Assembly: GCA_947085285.1 (NCBI GenBank)
Contig: CAMTVZ010000075.1
Span: 1-8,090, forward strand
Length of the DNA stretch: 8,090 nucleotides
Direction of reading: 5' to 3'
Source: JASEGV01 sp947085285
GTDB taxonomy: Bacteria > Bacteroidota > Ignavibacteria > UBA10030 > BY39
Shown: positions 1 through 5,619 of the stretch, one piece after another
Position numbering within the stretch: the first letter of the stretch is position 1
Layout of the letters: every line of letters begins with the position of its first letter
The notes under the pieces: generated by a model
Databases searched by the model: none
Told to the model about the DNA's origin: nothing
The model's input: only the letters and a program-made list of their open reading frames with translations
Program-made: the position numbers and the translations under genes

Positions 1-904
1 ACGGTGCAATTTTCATTATGTAATCGACCAACTTTATCATCATATCGCTGAAACCGTCGAAGAATTTTATTACGGGTTCCGATTTTTCTTTACGGATTGC
101 GGTGAGTGTGATTCCAACTATCAATGCGAAGAAAACAATTTGAAGCATTTCGGCATTCGCCAAAGCTGAGATTGGATTTGTAGGAACGATATTAACGATA
201 GTGTTGATTACATTAAGTTCTACCGACTCCTGAATTTTGGATTGAATGTTGGGGGCAAACTCGACTAATAATTTTTCGCGTGCTTCTTCCGAAAGCCGCT
301 CACCTGGTCTGATTACATTTGTTAAGGTTAGCCCAATTGTTATCGCAATTGCAATGAGAACAAAATAAATCGTTATCATCTTTGCACCGATTTTCCCAAC
401 GGTCTTGATGTTCCCCAAACTCGACGCGCCAACAATTAACGATGCCAGCACAAGTGGAATTGCAATAAACATTAAGAGTCGAATGAAGAGAGTTCCGATT
501 GGTTTAATGTAAAGTGGGATCGTTTTTACTTTTTCAATCTTCTTTATGTTTTCGAAATACTGCCGTGTTGTAACAACCGCACCACTTCGATCGGTCGTAT
601 TAACCGTCGCAAGCATCAACAAATTTGCTTTAGCTGATTTATCAAGACTTTGGAAGTAGTTCAGTAATTTTAGCTGGTCTTCTTTTCCAAAAGTTTGTAA
701 CACTACCTGCGATTGCACGTCTGCGAATTCGATTTTCTCCCAATTATTAACAATTGTTGATTTTTCTTTCCCTTTTTCCTTGTAAGTAACTTCTAATTCA
801 TATTTGCTAACGTTGAAGGTTGCACCGAAGATAGCACCGAGCAGCAGCCCTAATAAAATTTTGTGATGTAGTTTAAGATTCCACAACTTCGAGAAAAAAG
901 ACAT
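1..904 (-). CDS. Sodium:dicarboxylate (glutamate/aspartate) symporter family protein, C-terminus beyond window
   Basis: Reading the minus strand from the ATG at 904 gives 301 codons with no stop before the window edge. The protein matches the DAACS/SLC1 family of Na+- or H+-coupled inner-membrane carriers for glutamate, aspartate or C4-dicarboxylates. Helix 1 is about residues 14-31; helix 2 holds the family pattern KPIGTLFIRLL..IAIPLVLASL (134-156); helix 3 is about 172-197; the helix 4/5 region has the typical NPISALANAEMLQIVFFAL (243-261). The last residues, MKIAP, lead into helix 6. The substrate hairpins HP1/HP2 and the NMDGT motif would lie outside the window, so ion and substrate specificity cannot be read. 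Helices 1 and 2 are separated by about 100 mostly charged residues (32-129), against a short loop in archaeal GltPh. An in-frame TAA lies ten codons upstream with no other ATG between, so this start is secure, although no Shine-Dalgarno is visible. Its upstream DNA is repeated at 1613-1704. Confidence 0.93.
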   Translation of the reverse strand, partial: MSFFSKLWNLKLHHKILLGLLLGAIFGATFNVSKYELEVTYKEKGKEKSTIVNNWEKIEFADVQSQVVLQTFGKEDQLKLLNYFQSLDKSAKANLLMLATVNTTDRSGAVVTTRQYFENIKKIEKVKTIPLYIKPIGTLFIRLLMFIAIPLVLASLIVGASSLGNIKTVGKIGAKMITIYFVLIAIAITIGLTLTNVIRPGERLSEEAREKLLVEFAPNIQSKIQESVELNVINTIVNIVPTNPISALANAEMLQIVFFALIVGITLTAIRKEKSEPVIKFFDGFSDMMIKLVDYIMKIAP

Positions 905-963
905 AATCAGCCATTCAATTGTTTAAGGATTTTCGTGAAAAAATACAAAAAAATGGGGTGAGA
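872..963. repeat. 92-bp direct repeat, copy 1 (symporter 5' end and upstream region)
   Basis: This segment matches 1613-1704 in the same orientation at a constant offset of 741 bp, with 85 of 92 bases identical. The mismatches are at 886, 891, 895, 909, 910, 913 and 916; the last 47 bases (917-963) are identical to 1658-1704. It covers the first 11 codons of the symporter gene, its start codon and 59 bp upstream. Similarity stops sharply at both ends. The two copies bracket the hicB-hicA module. Confidence 0.95.
920..948 (-). promoter_or_regulatory. Possible promoter of the symporter gene
   Basis: On the minus strand TTGTAT (948-943) is followed after 17 bases by TAAACA (925-920), a weak match to sigma70-like -35/-10 boxes. 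Transcription would begin near 913, leaving a leader of about 10 nt. The site lies in the part of the repeat that is identical in both copies. The -10 box matches the consensus at only three positions, so this is a weak call. Confidence 0.22.
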
Positions 964-1036
964 GGCAACAATCGGGTATATTAAGAGCTTGTGCGCTAAT
1001 ACAAATTATAACCTTTTTTGACTCCAGTTTTCTAAC

Positions 1037-1065
1037 TTGAATCTGACAAAGAATAAAAGTATATT
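1037..1065 (+). promoter_or_regulatory. Predicted sigma70-like promoter of hicB-hicA
   Basis: TTGAAT at 1037-1042 and TATATT at 1060-1065 are separated by exactly 17 bases. Transcription would start near 1072, giving a leader of about 40 nt that ends in a clear ribosome binding site. The position suits the toxin-antitoxin operon. In an AT-rich region such matches arise by chance, so confidence is moderate. Confidence 0.45.
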
Positions 1066-1089
1066 CAAATAGTAGTTGAACGAATATTA

Positions 1090-1102
1090 TGTTACACTAA
1101 CA
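1090..1102. promoter_or_regulatory. Small dyad in the hicB leader, possible operator
   Basis: TGTTA and TAACA form 5-bp inverted arms around a 3-base centre, between the predicted -10 box and the ribosome binding site. Toxin-antitoxin operons are commonly autoregulated at dyads close to the start. However, this HicB has no obvious separate DNA-binding domain and the arms are short, so the role is speculative. Confidence 0.2.
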
Positions 1103-1106
1103 GGAG
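1102..1106 (+). promoter_or_regulatory. Shine-Dalgarno site of hicB
   Basis: AGGAG lies four bases before the ATG at 1111 and fixes the hicB start. It is the only clear Shine-Dalgarno in the window; none is seen before the symporter, the cargo protein, the S46 peptidase, hicA or sprA. Confidence 0.75.
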
Positions 1107-1110
1107 TTTT

Positions 1111-1308
1111 ATGAAATACAGAGTAAAACTTGAAAAAACTGAAGAAGGTTACTCAATTTGGTGTCCGGGTTTACCGGGGTGCTGGTCTCAAGGTGCCACA
1201 GAAGAAGAAGCGTTAGAGAACATCAAAGATGCCATTGAGACATATCTCGCAACTGTTGAGAAACTTACAGAGAACACGGTTACTCGTTTAGTTGAAATTC
1301 CAGTATAG
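1111..1308 (+). CDS. hicB: HicB-family antitoxin of a type II toxin-antitoxin module
   Basis: This 65-residue protein has the HicB core: an N-terminal strand (MKYRVKLEKTEEGYSIWCP), the signature GLPGCWSQG at about 20-28, then TEEEALENIKDAIETYL (30-46), a helix typical of the partial RNase-H-like fold. HicB binds and neutralises HicA. The protein ends soon after the core and lacks the C-terminal helix-turn-helix or ribbon-helix-helix domain of longer HicB proteins, so it belongs to the short class; direct autoregulation by HicB alone is uncertain. A strong Shine-Dalgarno supports the start. The stop is followed after two bases by the hicA ATG, so the two genes are almost certainly co-transcribed and probably translationally coupled. 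Antitoxin-first order is the reverse of E. coli hicAB but common elsewhere. Confidence 0.93.
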   Translation: MKYRVKLEKTEEGYSIWCPGLPGCWSQGATEEEALENIKDAIETYLATVEKLTENTVTRLVEIPV

Positions 1309-1310
1309 TT

Positions 1311-1523
1311 ATGCCGAAGCTGCCGGGCGTTCCTCATCGTCGCGCCGTTAAGGTATTTGAGAAAGTTGGTTTCTGGATAGTTCGTGAGGGCAAACATATT
1401 TCGATGACAAACGGAGAACGCATCATAATTATACCACGTTCAAATCCGATAAATTCATTTACGATGGGTGGGATTATAAAAGATGCCGGAATGACAATAG
1501 AAGAATTCAAAAAGTTGCTCTGA
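1311..1523 (+). CDS. hicA: HicA-family mRNA interferase toxin (YcfA-like)
   Basis: This 70-residue protein matches the HicA/YcfA family, whose small double-stranded-RNA-binding-like fold cleaves mRNA and stops growth when free of HicB. Family marks are the N-terminal LPGVPHRRAVKVFEKVGF, the segment REGKHISMTNGE containing the expected catalytic histidine (His29), the strand RIIIIPRSNPI, and the C-terminal MGGIIKDAGMTIEEFKKLL. The length is normal and no frameshift is seen, so the toxin looks intact. It starts two bases after the hicB stop with no Shine-Dalgarno of its own, which suggests coupling to hicB translation and helps keep antitoxin in excess. No clear hairpin terminator follows; only an AT-rich stretch with a T run near 1540-1545. 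Confidence 0.94.
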   Translation: MPKLPGVPHRRAVKVFEKVGFWIVREGKHISMTNGERIIIIPRSNPINSFTMGGIIKDAGMTIEEFKKLL

Positions 1524-1612
1524 TTTCAATTGTAAAAATTTTTTCCACCTTTGTGTAATCGCCCAGTGAAAATGTCAGAGTAAGACCTGAAAATATAGGA
1601 ATAAACCTTAAA

Positions 1613-1645
1613 TTTAAGATTCCACAGCTTCAAGATAAAAGACAT
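1613..1645 (-). pseudogene. Stranded duplicate of the symporter 5' end (11 codons)
   Basis: The minus-strand ATG at 1645 begins MSFILKLWNLK, against MSFFSKLWNLK in the intact symporter at 904; two residues differ and one further base change is silent. Homology ends after codon 11. The frame stays open to a TGA at 1526-1528, giving 39 codons, but the rest resembles nothing I recognise. It is best read as debris from a partial duplication. Translation of the 39-codon ORF cannot be excluded, because the upstream DNA is shared with the real gene. Confidence 0.7.
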
Positions 1646-1704
1646 AATCGACCGTTAAATTGTTTAAGGATTTTCGTGAAAAAATACAAAAAAATGGGGT
1701 GAGA
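1613..1704. repeat. 92-bp direct repeat, copy 2 (downstream of hicA)
   Basis: This is the partner of 872-963, 741 bp away and in the same orientation. It carries the duplicated upstream region and first 11 codons of the symporter gene. Its right end lies 21 bases from the stop of the minus-strand T9SS cargo gene. That places copy 2 where the symporter's upstream region would originally have stood if the 741-bp unit were absent. Confidence 0.95.
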
Positions 1705-1725
1705 TACAATGCGATGAGTTCGACT

Positions 1726-3183
1726 CTATTTCAAAATAAGTAATTTCCGAGTTTGAGTGAATTTGTTAGAAGAATTTTTAAGGCTTGCTGTTTCTAACCG
1801 GTAAAAGTAAATCCCGCTTGAAAGGTTTTGCGAAAGTATCTTTACTTCGTACTTTCCTGCCTGTTGATATCCGTCAACAAGACGAGTTCGTTCTCTTCCT
1901 AATATATCATAAACATTTAATTTCACGTAGGATAATTCCGGGATTTCATAACTCACTATGGATTGTGAGTTGAACGGATTCGGATAATTTTGTGATAATG
2001 CGTATCGTTTTATTGTCTGGTCATCACTCACATCACTTGGCGAAAGAATAAAACTCCACCTATCGGAAAAACTGCTGCTGCCTTCGCTGTTGAATGCAAG
2101 CACCCGCCAGTAGTAAGTTACATAAGGTTCTATGTTGGTCAATAAAAAGGATGTTGTCTTGATTGTTGAATCATTTATTATTGTAGTTGTAAAATTGGAA
2201 TCTTGCGATACTTGAAGCCAATACCGATATGCTTTAATAGATTGCTTCCATTCTAAATAATGATACCCGGAAAAAATAGATGCGTTATCAAGGGGAGAAA
2301 GGAGGACTGGAGTTGAGGGTATTCCGAAAGGTATCGGTGTACCAATTATTCTGAGAACTGTAATATCAGATAACGAAACGTCCAATATCAAAGATGAATC
2401 TGTAAGCATATTCAAATTTGGCAGGGGAGGAATTCTTAAAATCAATTCAGAAAAAAATTCAGACAAATTAGAGGGCCAGTTGAACTTTATAGGGTATCCT
2501 TCAGGAATAGAAAAAAACCGAGCATAAAATGTATCTTTCTTTGCATATTTTTCCCAACCTTGCAAATGAAGATCTACGCGAGGTAAGCAATCTGTGAATC
2601 CTAATCTCCTGTGCCCCCTAAAATAAAAGTCTAAATAGGGTGGAAAAATAGGAAGTTCGTATTCACCAAATTCTTCATCCATGCAATATGTTGCTCCAAC
2701 AGCAACACCAAAGTGTATCATTAAACTCTCATTATGTCGGTTGCTCAAAGTTATCGGTACTACAATTTTAGGTGCATCGTTAACATGCGTAGAGAATCGC
2801 CAGGTTTGTGAAAACGGACTTGAACCGGAATCGTTTCGTGCACTCACGCACCATTCGTATCCTTTATTATATTTTAAAGTATCAATTTGTAATGTTGTAT
2901 CGGTTAATGTAGAATCCTCGAATATTATAATTGTAGGACTCCACCAACCTCCAGGTTGCCAAATTTTAAGTCGATAATAATCAGCGTCCTGTGAAGAATT
3001 CCAGACAAATTTAACACGAGGCGAAATCTTATCCGCATTATGCGGTGGTGAAACTAAAGTGGGTGTGGGAGGCGGCTGAAGATTACTTAATAGAATTGTA
3101 TTCTCAGGATAAACGAATTGAGTCGAAACAAGTATTACAAAAATAGCAATAATAAGCTGTTGTATTTTTATTAAAAGTTTCAT
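1726..3183 (-). CDS. Secreted T9SS cargo protein with fibronectin-III-like domains and type A C-terminal sorting domain
   Basis: The longest ORF begins at 3240 (504 codons), but I place the start at codon 20 (ATG at 3183). There MKLLIKIQQLI begins a classic signal peptide, and a strong promoter lies over the upstream codons. In numbering of the long form, residues 57-150 form a first fibronectin-III-like domain (ends SPFSQTWRFST). Residues 165-300 form a module (MIHFGVAVGATYCMDEEFG ... YPIKFNW) that I know from secreted proteins of this bacterial group. Residues 307-400 are a second fibronectin-III-like domain (YWRVLAFNSEGSS). Residues 413-504 are the T9SS sorting domain: YALSQNYPNPFN, VYDILGRE, SSGIYFYRLET, then a basic KLLILK end. 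The sorting domain directs export through SprA and is usually cleaved as the protein is anchored or released. No catalytic motif is visible; an adhesive or structural surface role is an inference. Confidence 0.9.
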   Translation of the reverse strand: MKLLIKIQQLIIAIFVILVSTQFVYPENTILLSNLQPPPTPTLVSPPHNADKISPRVKFVWNSSQDADYYRLKIWQPGGWWSPTIIIFEDSTLTDTTLQIDTLKYNKGYEWCVSARNDSGSSPFSQTWRFSTHVNDAPKIVVPITLSNRHNESLMIHFGVAVGATYCMDEEFGEYELPIFPPYLDFYFRGHRRLGFTDCLPRVDLHLQGWEKYAKKDTFYARFFSIPEGYPIKFNWPSNLSEFFSELILRIPPLPNLNMLTDSSLILDVSLSDITVLRIIGTPIPFGIPSTPVLLSPLDNASIFSGYHYLEWKQSIKAYRYWLQVSQDSNFTTTIINDSTIKTTSFLLTNIEPYVTYYWRVLAFNSEGSSSFSDRWSFILSPSDVSDDQTIKRYALSQNYPNPFNSQSIVSYEIPELSYVKLNVYDILGRERTRLVDGYQQAGKYEVKILSQNLSSGIYFYRLETASLKNSSNKFTQTRKLLILK

Positions 3184-3199
3184 ATCCAATGCCCATACT

Positions 3200-3228
3200 A
3201 ATTTACGACAATGGTAGTCGATTGTCAA
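3200..3228 (-). promoter_or_regulatory. Strong sigma70-like promoter of the T9SS cargo gene
   Basis: On the minus strand, consensus TTGACA (3228-3223), a 17-base spacer and TAAATT (3205-3200) precede the ATG at 3183. Predicted transcription starts near 3193, about 10 nt before that ATG. The promoter sits inside codons 5-14 of the longest ORF, so that ORF's first start would not be on this transcript. Confidence 0.5.
3207..3226. promoter_or_regulatory. Inverted repeat in the cargo promoter, candidate operator
   Basis: GACAAT (3207-3212) and ATTGTC (3221-3226) are perfect 6-bp inverted arms around 8 bases. The dyad fills the promoter spacer and overlaps the -35 hexamer, a usual place for a repressor site. 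The regulator is unknown. Confidence 0.35.
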
Positions 3229-3230
3229 GT

Positions 3231-3262
3231 TTTTTTGCATCTCTCAACATTTTTTCGCATCT
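3231..3262. repeat. Tandem T-rich direct repeat between divergent genes
   Basis: TTTTTTGCATCT (3231-3242) recurs as TTTTTTCGCATCT (3250-3262), about 19-20 bases apart, in the short divergent region between the cargo gene and the S46 peptidase gene. The spacing is close to two helical turns, so a protein-binding site is possible. Chance in AT-rich DNA is also possible. Confidence 0.35.
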
Positions 3263-3290
3263 TTACTCACAATTTTATCCAAATTAAATA
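3262..3290 (+). promoter_or_regulatory. Possible promoter of the S46 peptidase gene
   Basis: TTTACT (3262-3267), 17 bases, then TAAATA (3285-3290). Transcription would start near 3297, only a few bases before the ATG at 3303, which would make the mRNA nearly leaderless. The region is very AT-rich and the match is moderate. Confidence 0.25.
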
Positions 3291-3302
3291 AAGAATATCA
3301 CG

Positions 3303-5468
3303 ATGAAATCAAAAATCTTTCTGTTAAGTTTAATTTTCGCCTTATTTGTAAGCACAACTGCTAATGCAGTTCTTGATGAAGGAATGTGGATGTTGGATGC
3401 AATCAACAAACTTCCACTCAATGAGATGAAGAAAACCGGACTTGAATTAACCCCTGAACAAATCTACAACCCGAACGGAACAAGCTTAAAAGATGCAGTT
3501 GTTTCGTTAGGTGGCGGAACCGGATCGTTTGTTTCGCCCAATGGTTTAATTCTTACAAATCATCACGTGGCTTATGGCGCTATTGTTTCAGTAAGCTCAG
3601 TGATGGAAGACCGGCTTAAAGACGGATTCCTGGCAAATAAATACGAAGAGGAAATTCAGATAGAGAATATGACAGCACAAGTGCTTGTATCGATGAAGGA
3701 AATTACCGACGAAGTTCTTGCGGAAGTTAAAGACGATATGACTGCTGCCGACAGACAAAAAGCGATAAATGCTAAACTCCGCGAAATTGAAAAACGCGAA
3801 AAAGGTAATTCCGATTTAGAATTCCGCGCAACCGATGTTTACACCGGTGTGAAATATTATTTGTTCACTTTTGAAATAATCAAAGATATCCGGTTAGTTT
3901 ATGCACCGCCAAATTCCATAGGCAACTACGGCGGCGAAATTGATAACTGGATTTGGCCCCGCCACACCGGCGATTTCGCATTCCTACGTGCATATGTTTC
4001 GCCCGAAGGAAAAACTGTAAAATTTTCTAAAGATAATGTTCCTTATAAACCAAAACATTTCTTCCCGATTTCAACGAAGGGTTTTGAAGATGGATCGTTT
4101 CAGATGATTATGGGATTTCCCGGAAGAACATTTCGATATCGAACTGCAGCTGATGTGAAAGTAGCATACTATGATGCTTTACCTACGACTATCGATTTGT
4201 TCAAAACAAGAATCGAAATCATAAACAAGTGGGGTAAAAAAGATCGGGCAATTGAGTTGAAGTACGCAAACAGGGTTCGTAGTTTAGAAAATACTTACAA
4301 GAACTCGTTGGGTGTTTTAGAGGGAATGAAAAGAATTAAACTAATCCAAATGAAAGAAGCCGAGGAGGTTGAATTTTTGAAATTCATCAATTCGAATCCC
4401 GAACTGAAAAATAAATACGGAAACATTCTGTCTGAAATCGACAAAGAGATTAACGACCTTTTGCAATACAATAAAAAGCGAATGATGTTAATGAACCTAC
4501 AAACAACCGACTTATACCGGCTTGCACAACGATTAATGAGTTTTACAGCCGTTCCTGCAAAAGATTCACTCGGTAAAATAATTCCCCGTTCAGATGCCGA
4601 CCGTGCACCAATTAAAACTTTTTTTGATGTTGTTTATAAAAATTATGTGCCTGAAGTTGATAAAGAATTATTTACAGCACTGTTAATGAAAGCTGCCGAG
4701 TTACCTTCAGACCAAAGCATTGGAGTTGTGCAAAAAATTGTAAAAGGCAGAACGGGCGAAAAACGAGATCGAGCGATTCGAAAATTTGTAGATGAACTAT
4801 ATTCCGAAACCGATTTGCGAACGAAAGAGAAAGCTGAAAAACTATTGAAAGAAGATGACGACGATATCCGAGATGACGAATTTGTTGAGTTTGCAATCGA
4901 ACTCGATAAAGACGACGCTGTTGTAAAAGACCGCTATGCAAAGTATGAAACTCAGGTAGGATTATTGCGGACGAAGTTAATGGAAGCAGTGATGCTTTGG
5001 AAAGACGGGAAATTATATCCCGATGCCAACAGAACATTGCGTTTCACATACGGAACTGTTAAACCGTTACGACCACGCGATGCAGTTCATTTGGATTATG
5101 TTACAACACTTACTGGCGTGATGGAAAAAGAGACCGGTTCCGAACCCTTTGAAGTCCCACCTAAACTACGCCAACTTTGGGAAAAGAAAGATTTTGGAAT
5201 TTACGCCGATAAAAAATCGGGCGATGTTCCGGTTGCTTTCATTTCGAATCTTGATATTACAGGTGGTAACTCGGGGAGCCCAATTTTGAACGGCAGAGGT
5301 GAACTTACCGGCTGTGCTTTTGATGGAAACTGGGAAGGGGTAGTCGGCGATTATCATTTCGAGGAGGCATTGAACCGCTCTATCAGCGTGGATTCAAGAT
5401 ATATTTTGTTTATTTTGGATAAATTTTCTGGCGCCCAGAATCTGTTAAACGAAATGCAAATTAAATAA
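3303..5468 (+). CDS. S46-family dipeptidyl-peptidase (DPP7/DPP11 family), periplasmic
   Basis: This 721-residue serine exopeptidase removes dipeptides from the N-terminus of oligopeptides. A signal peptide ends at ANA (20-22), so the mature protein starts near Val23 (VLDEGMWMLD, typical of S46). The chymotrypsin-like triad is visible: His88 in LTNHHVAYG, Asp224 in PRHTGDF, Ser657 in GGNSGSP. Asn215, Trp216 and Arg220 (NWIWPR), Asn330 and Asp674 match residues known to hold the substrate amino terminus in this family. The S1-pocket position is Gly675 (AFDGNWE), as in DPP7-type enzymes that prefer hydrophobic P1 residues; DPP11 has Arg there for Asp/Glu. The helical cap lies roughly at 290-560. 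The usual Cys after the catalytic His is Val. Length and the end (RYILFILDKF..A..LLNEM) are normal. There is no T9SS sorting domain, so a periplasmic location is likely. No Shine-Dalgarno is seen. Confidence 0.95.
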   Translation: MKSKIFLLSLIFALFVSTTANAVLDEGMWMLDAINKLPLNEMKKTGLELTPEQIYNPNGTSLKDAVVSLGGGTGSFVSPNGLILTNHHVAYGAIVSVSSVMEDRLKDGFLANKYEEEIQIENMTAQVLVSMKEITDEVLAEVKDDMTAADRQKAINAKLREIEKREKGNSDLEFRATDVYTGVKYYLFTFEIIKDIRLVYAPPNSIGNYGGEIDNWIWPRHTGDFAFLRAYVSPEGKTVKFSKDNVPYKPKHFFPISTKGFEDGSFQMIMGFPGRTFRYRTAADVKVAYYDALPTTIDLFKTRIEIINKWGKKDRAIELKYANRVRSLENTYKNSLGVLEGMKRIKLIQMKEAEEVEFLKFINSNPELKNKYGNILSEIDKEINDLLQYNKKRMMLMNLQTTDLYRLAQRLMSFTAVPAKDSLGKIIPRSDADRAPIKTFFDVVYKNYVPEVDKELFTALLMKAAELPSDQSIGVVQKIVKGRTGEKRDRAIRKFVDELYSETDLRTKEKAEKLLKEDDDDIRDDEFVEFAIELDKDDAVVKDRYAKYETQVGLLRTKLMEAVMLWKDGKLYPDANRTLRFTYGTVKPLRPRDAVHLDYVTTLTGVMEKETGSEPFEVPPKLRQLWEKKDFGIYADKKSGDVPVAFISNLDITGGNSGSPILNGRGELTGCAFDGNWEGVVGDYHFEEALNRSISVDSRYILFILDKFSGAQNLLNEMQIK

Positions 5469-5491
5469 CTTGCTATTTAATAACCTTTTTT
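5460..5491 (+). terminator. Weak AT-only hairpin with T tract after the S46 gene
   Basis: TTAAATA (5461-5467) and TATTTAA (5474-5480) pair around ACTTGC, extended by one A-T pair, and T6 follows at 5486-5491. The stem overlaps the stop codon and has no G-C pairs, so it would be a weak intrinsic terminator. Confidence 0.3.
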
Positions 5492-5527
5492 ATAACTTTT
5501 GTTAGAAATAAAAACAATATGGAGCCG

Positions 5528-5556
5528 TTGTTATAGATATTTGTTAATAATTATAA
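5528..5556 (+). promoter_or_regulatory. Possible promoter of sprA
   Basis: TTGTTA (5528-5533), 17 bases, then TTATAA (5551-5556) would start transcription near 5563, about 57 nt before the GTG. The 151-bp gap after the S46 gene leaves room for an independent promoter. Several other AT-rich hexamer pairs are nearly as good. Confidence 0.25.
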
Positions 5557-5588
5557 AAGTGTAACTAATTAGTTCTGAATTAATTTCT

Positions 5589-5609
5589 GATACATTATTA
5601 ATCAGTATC
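5589..5609. promoter_or_regulatory. Dyad just upstream of the sprA start
   Basis: GATAC (5589-5593) and GTATC (5605-5609) are inverted arms around 11 AT-rich bases, ending 10 bases before the GTG. An overlapping alternative pairing is CTGAT with ATCAG. It could form a small leader hairpin or a protein site. The arms are short, so chance is a real possibility. Confidence 0.2.
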
Positions 5610-5619
5610 GGTTAACAAC

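Noticed and set aside
905..1110. Insertion sequence or transposon ends around the hicBA module
   Set aside because: No transposase, no terminal inverted repeats and no short target duplication; only the long direct repeats are present.
1188..1397. Minus-strand ORF opposite hicB-hicA
   Set aside because: It lies antisense to two well-recognised genes, has no family resemblance and no start signals.
1710..1721. 12-mer GCGATGAGTTCG shared by 1711-1722 and 8062-8073
   Set aside because: A single short match, one copy within sprA coding sequence and no similarity around it; chance is sufficient.
2681..2977. Plus-strand ORF inside the T9SS cargo gene (also 1785-1973)
   Set aside because: Antisense shadow of a gene with clear domains; the translation has no recognisable features.
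3184..3240. 19-codon N-terminal extension of the T9SS cargo protein
   Set aside because: It contains a consensus promoter, precedes a perfect signal peptide start, and has no ribosome binding site at usable spacing.
4672..5037. 121-codon minus-strand ORF inside the S46 gene (also 5166-5357)
   Set aside because: Opposite strand of a conserved peptidase; composition is that of a reverse-complement shadow.
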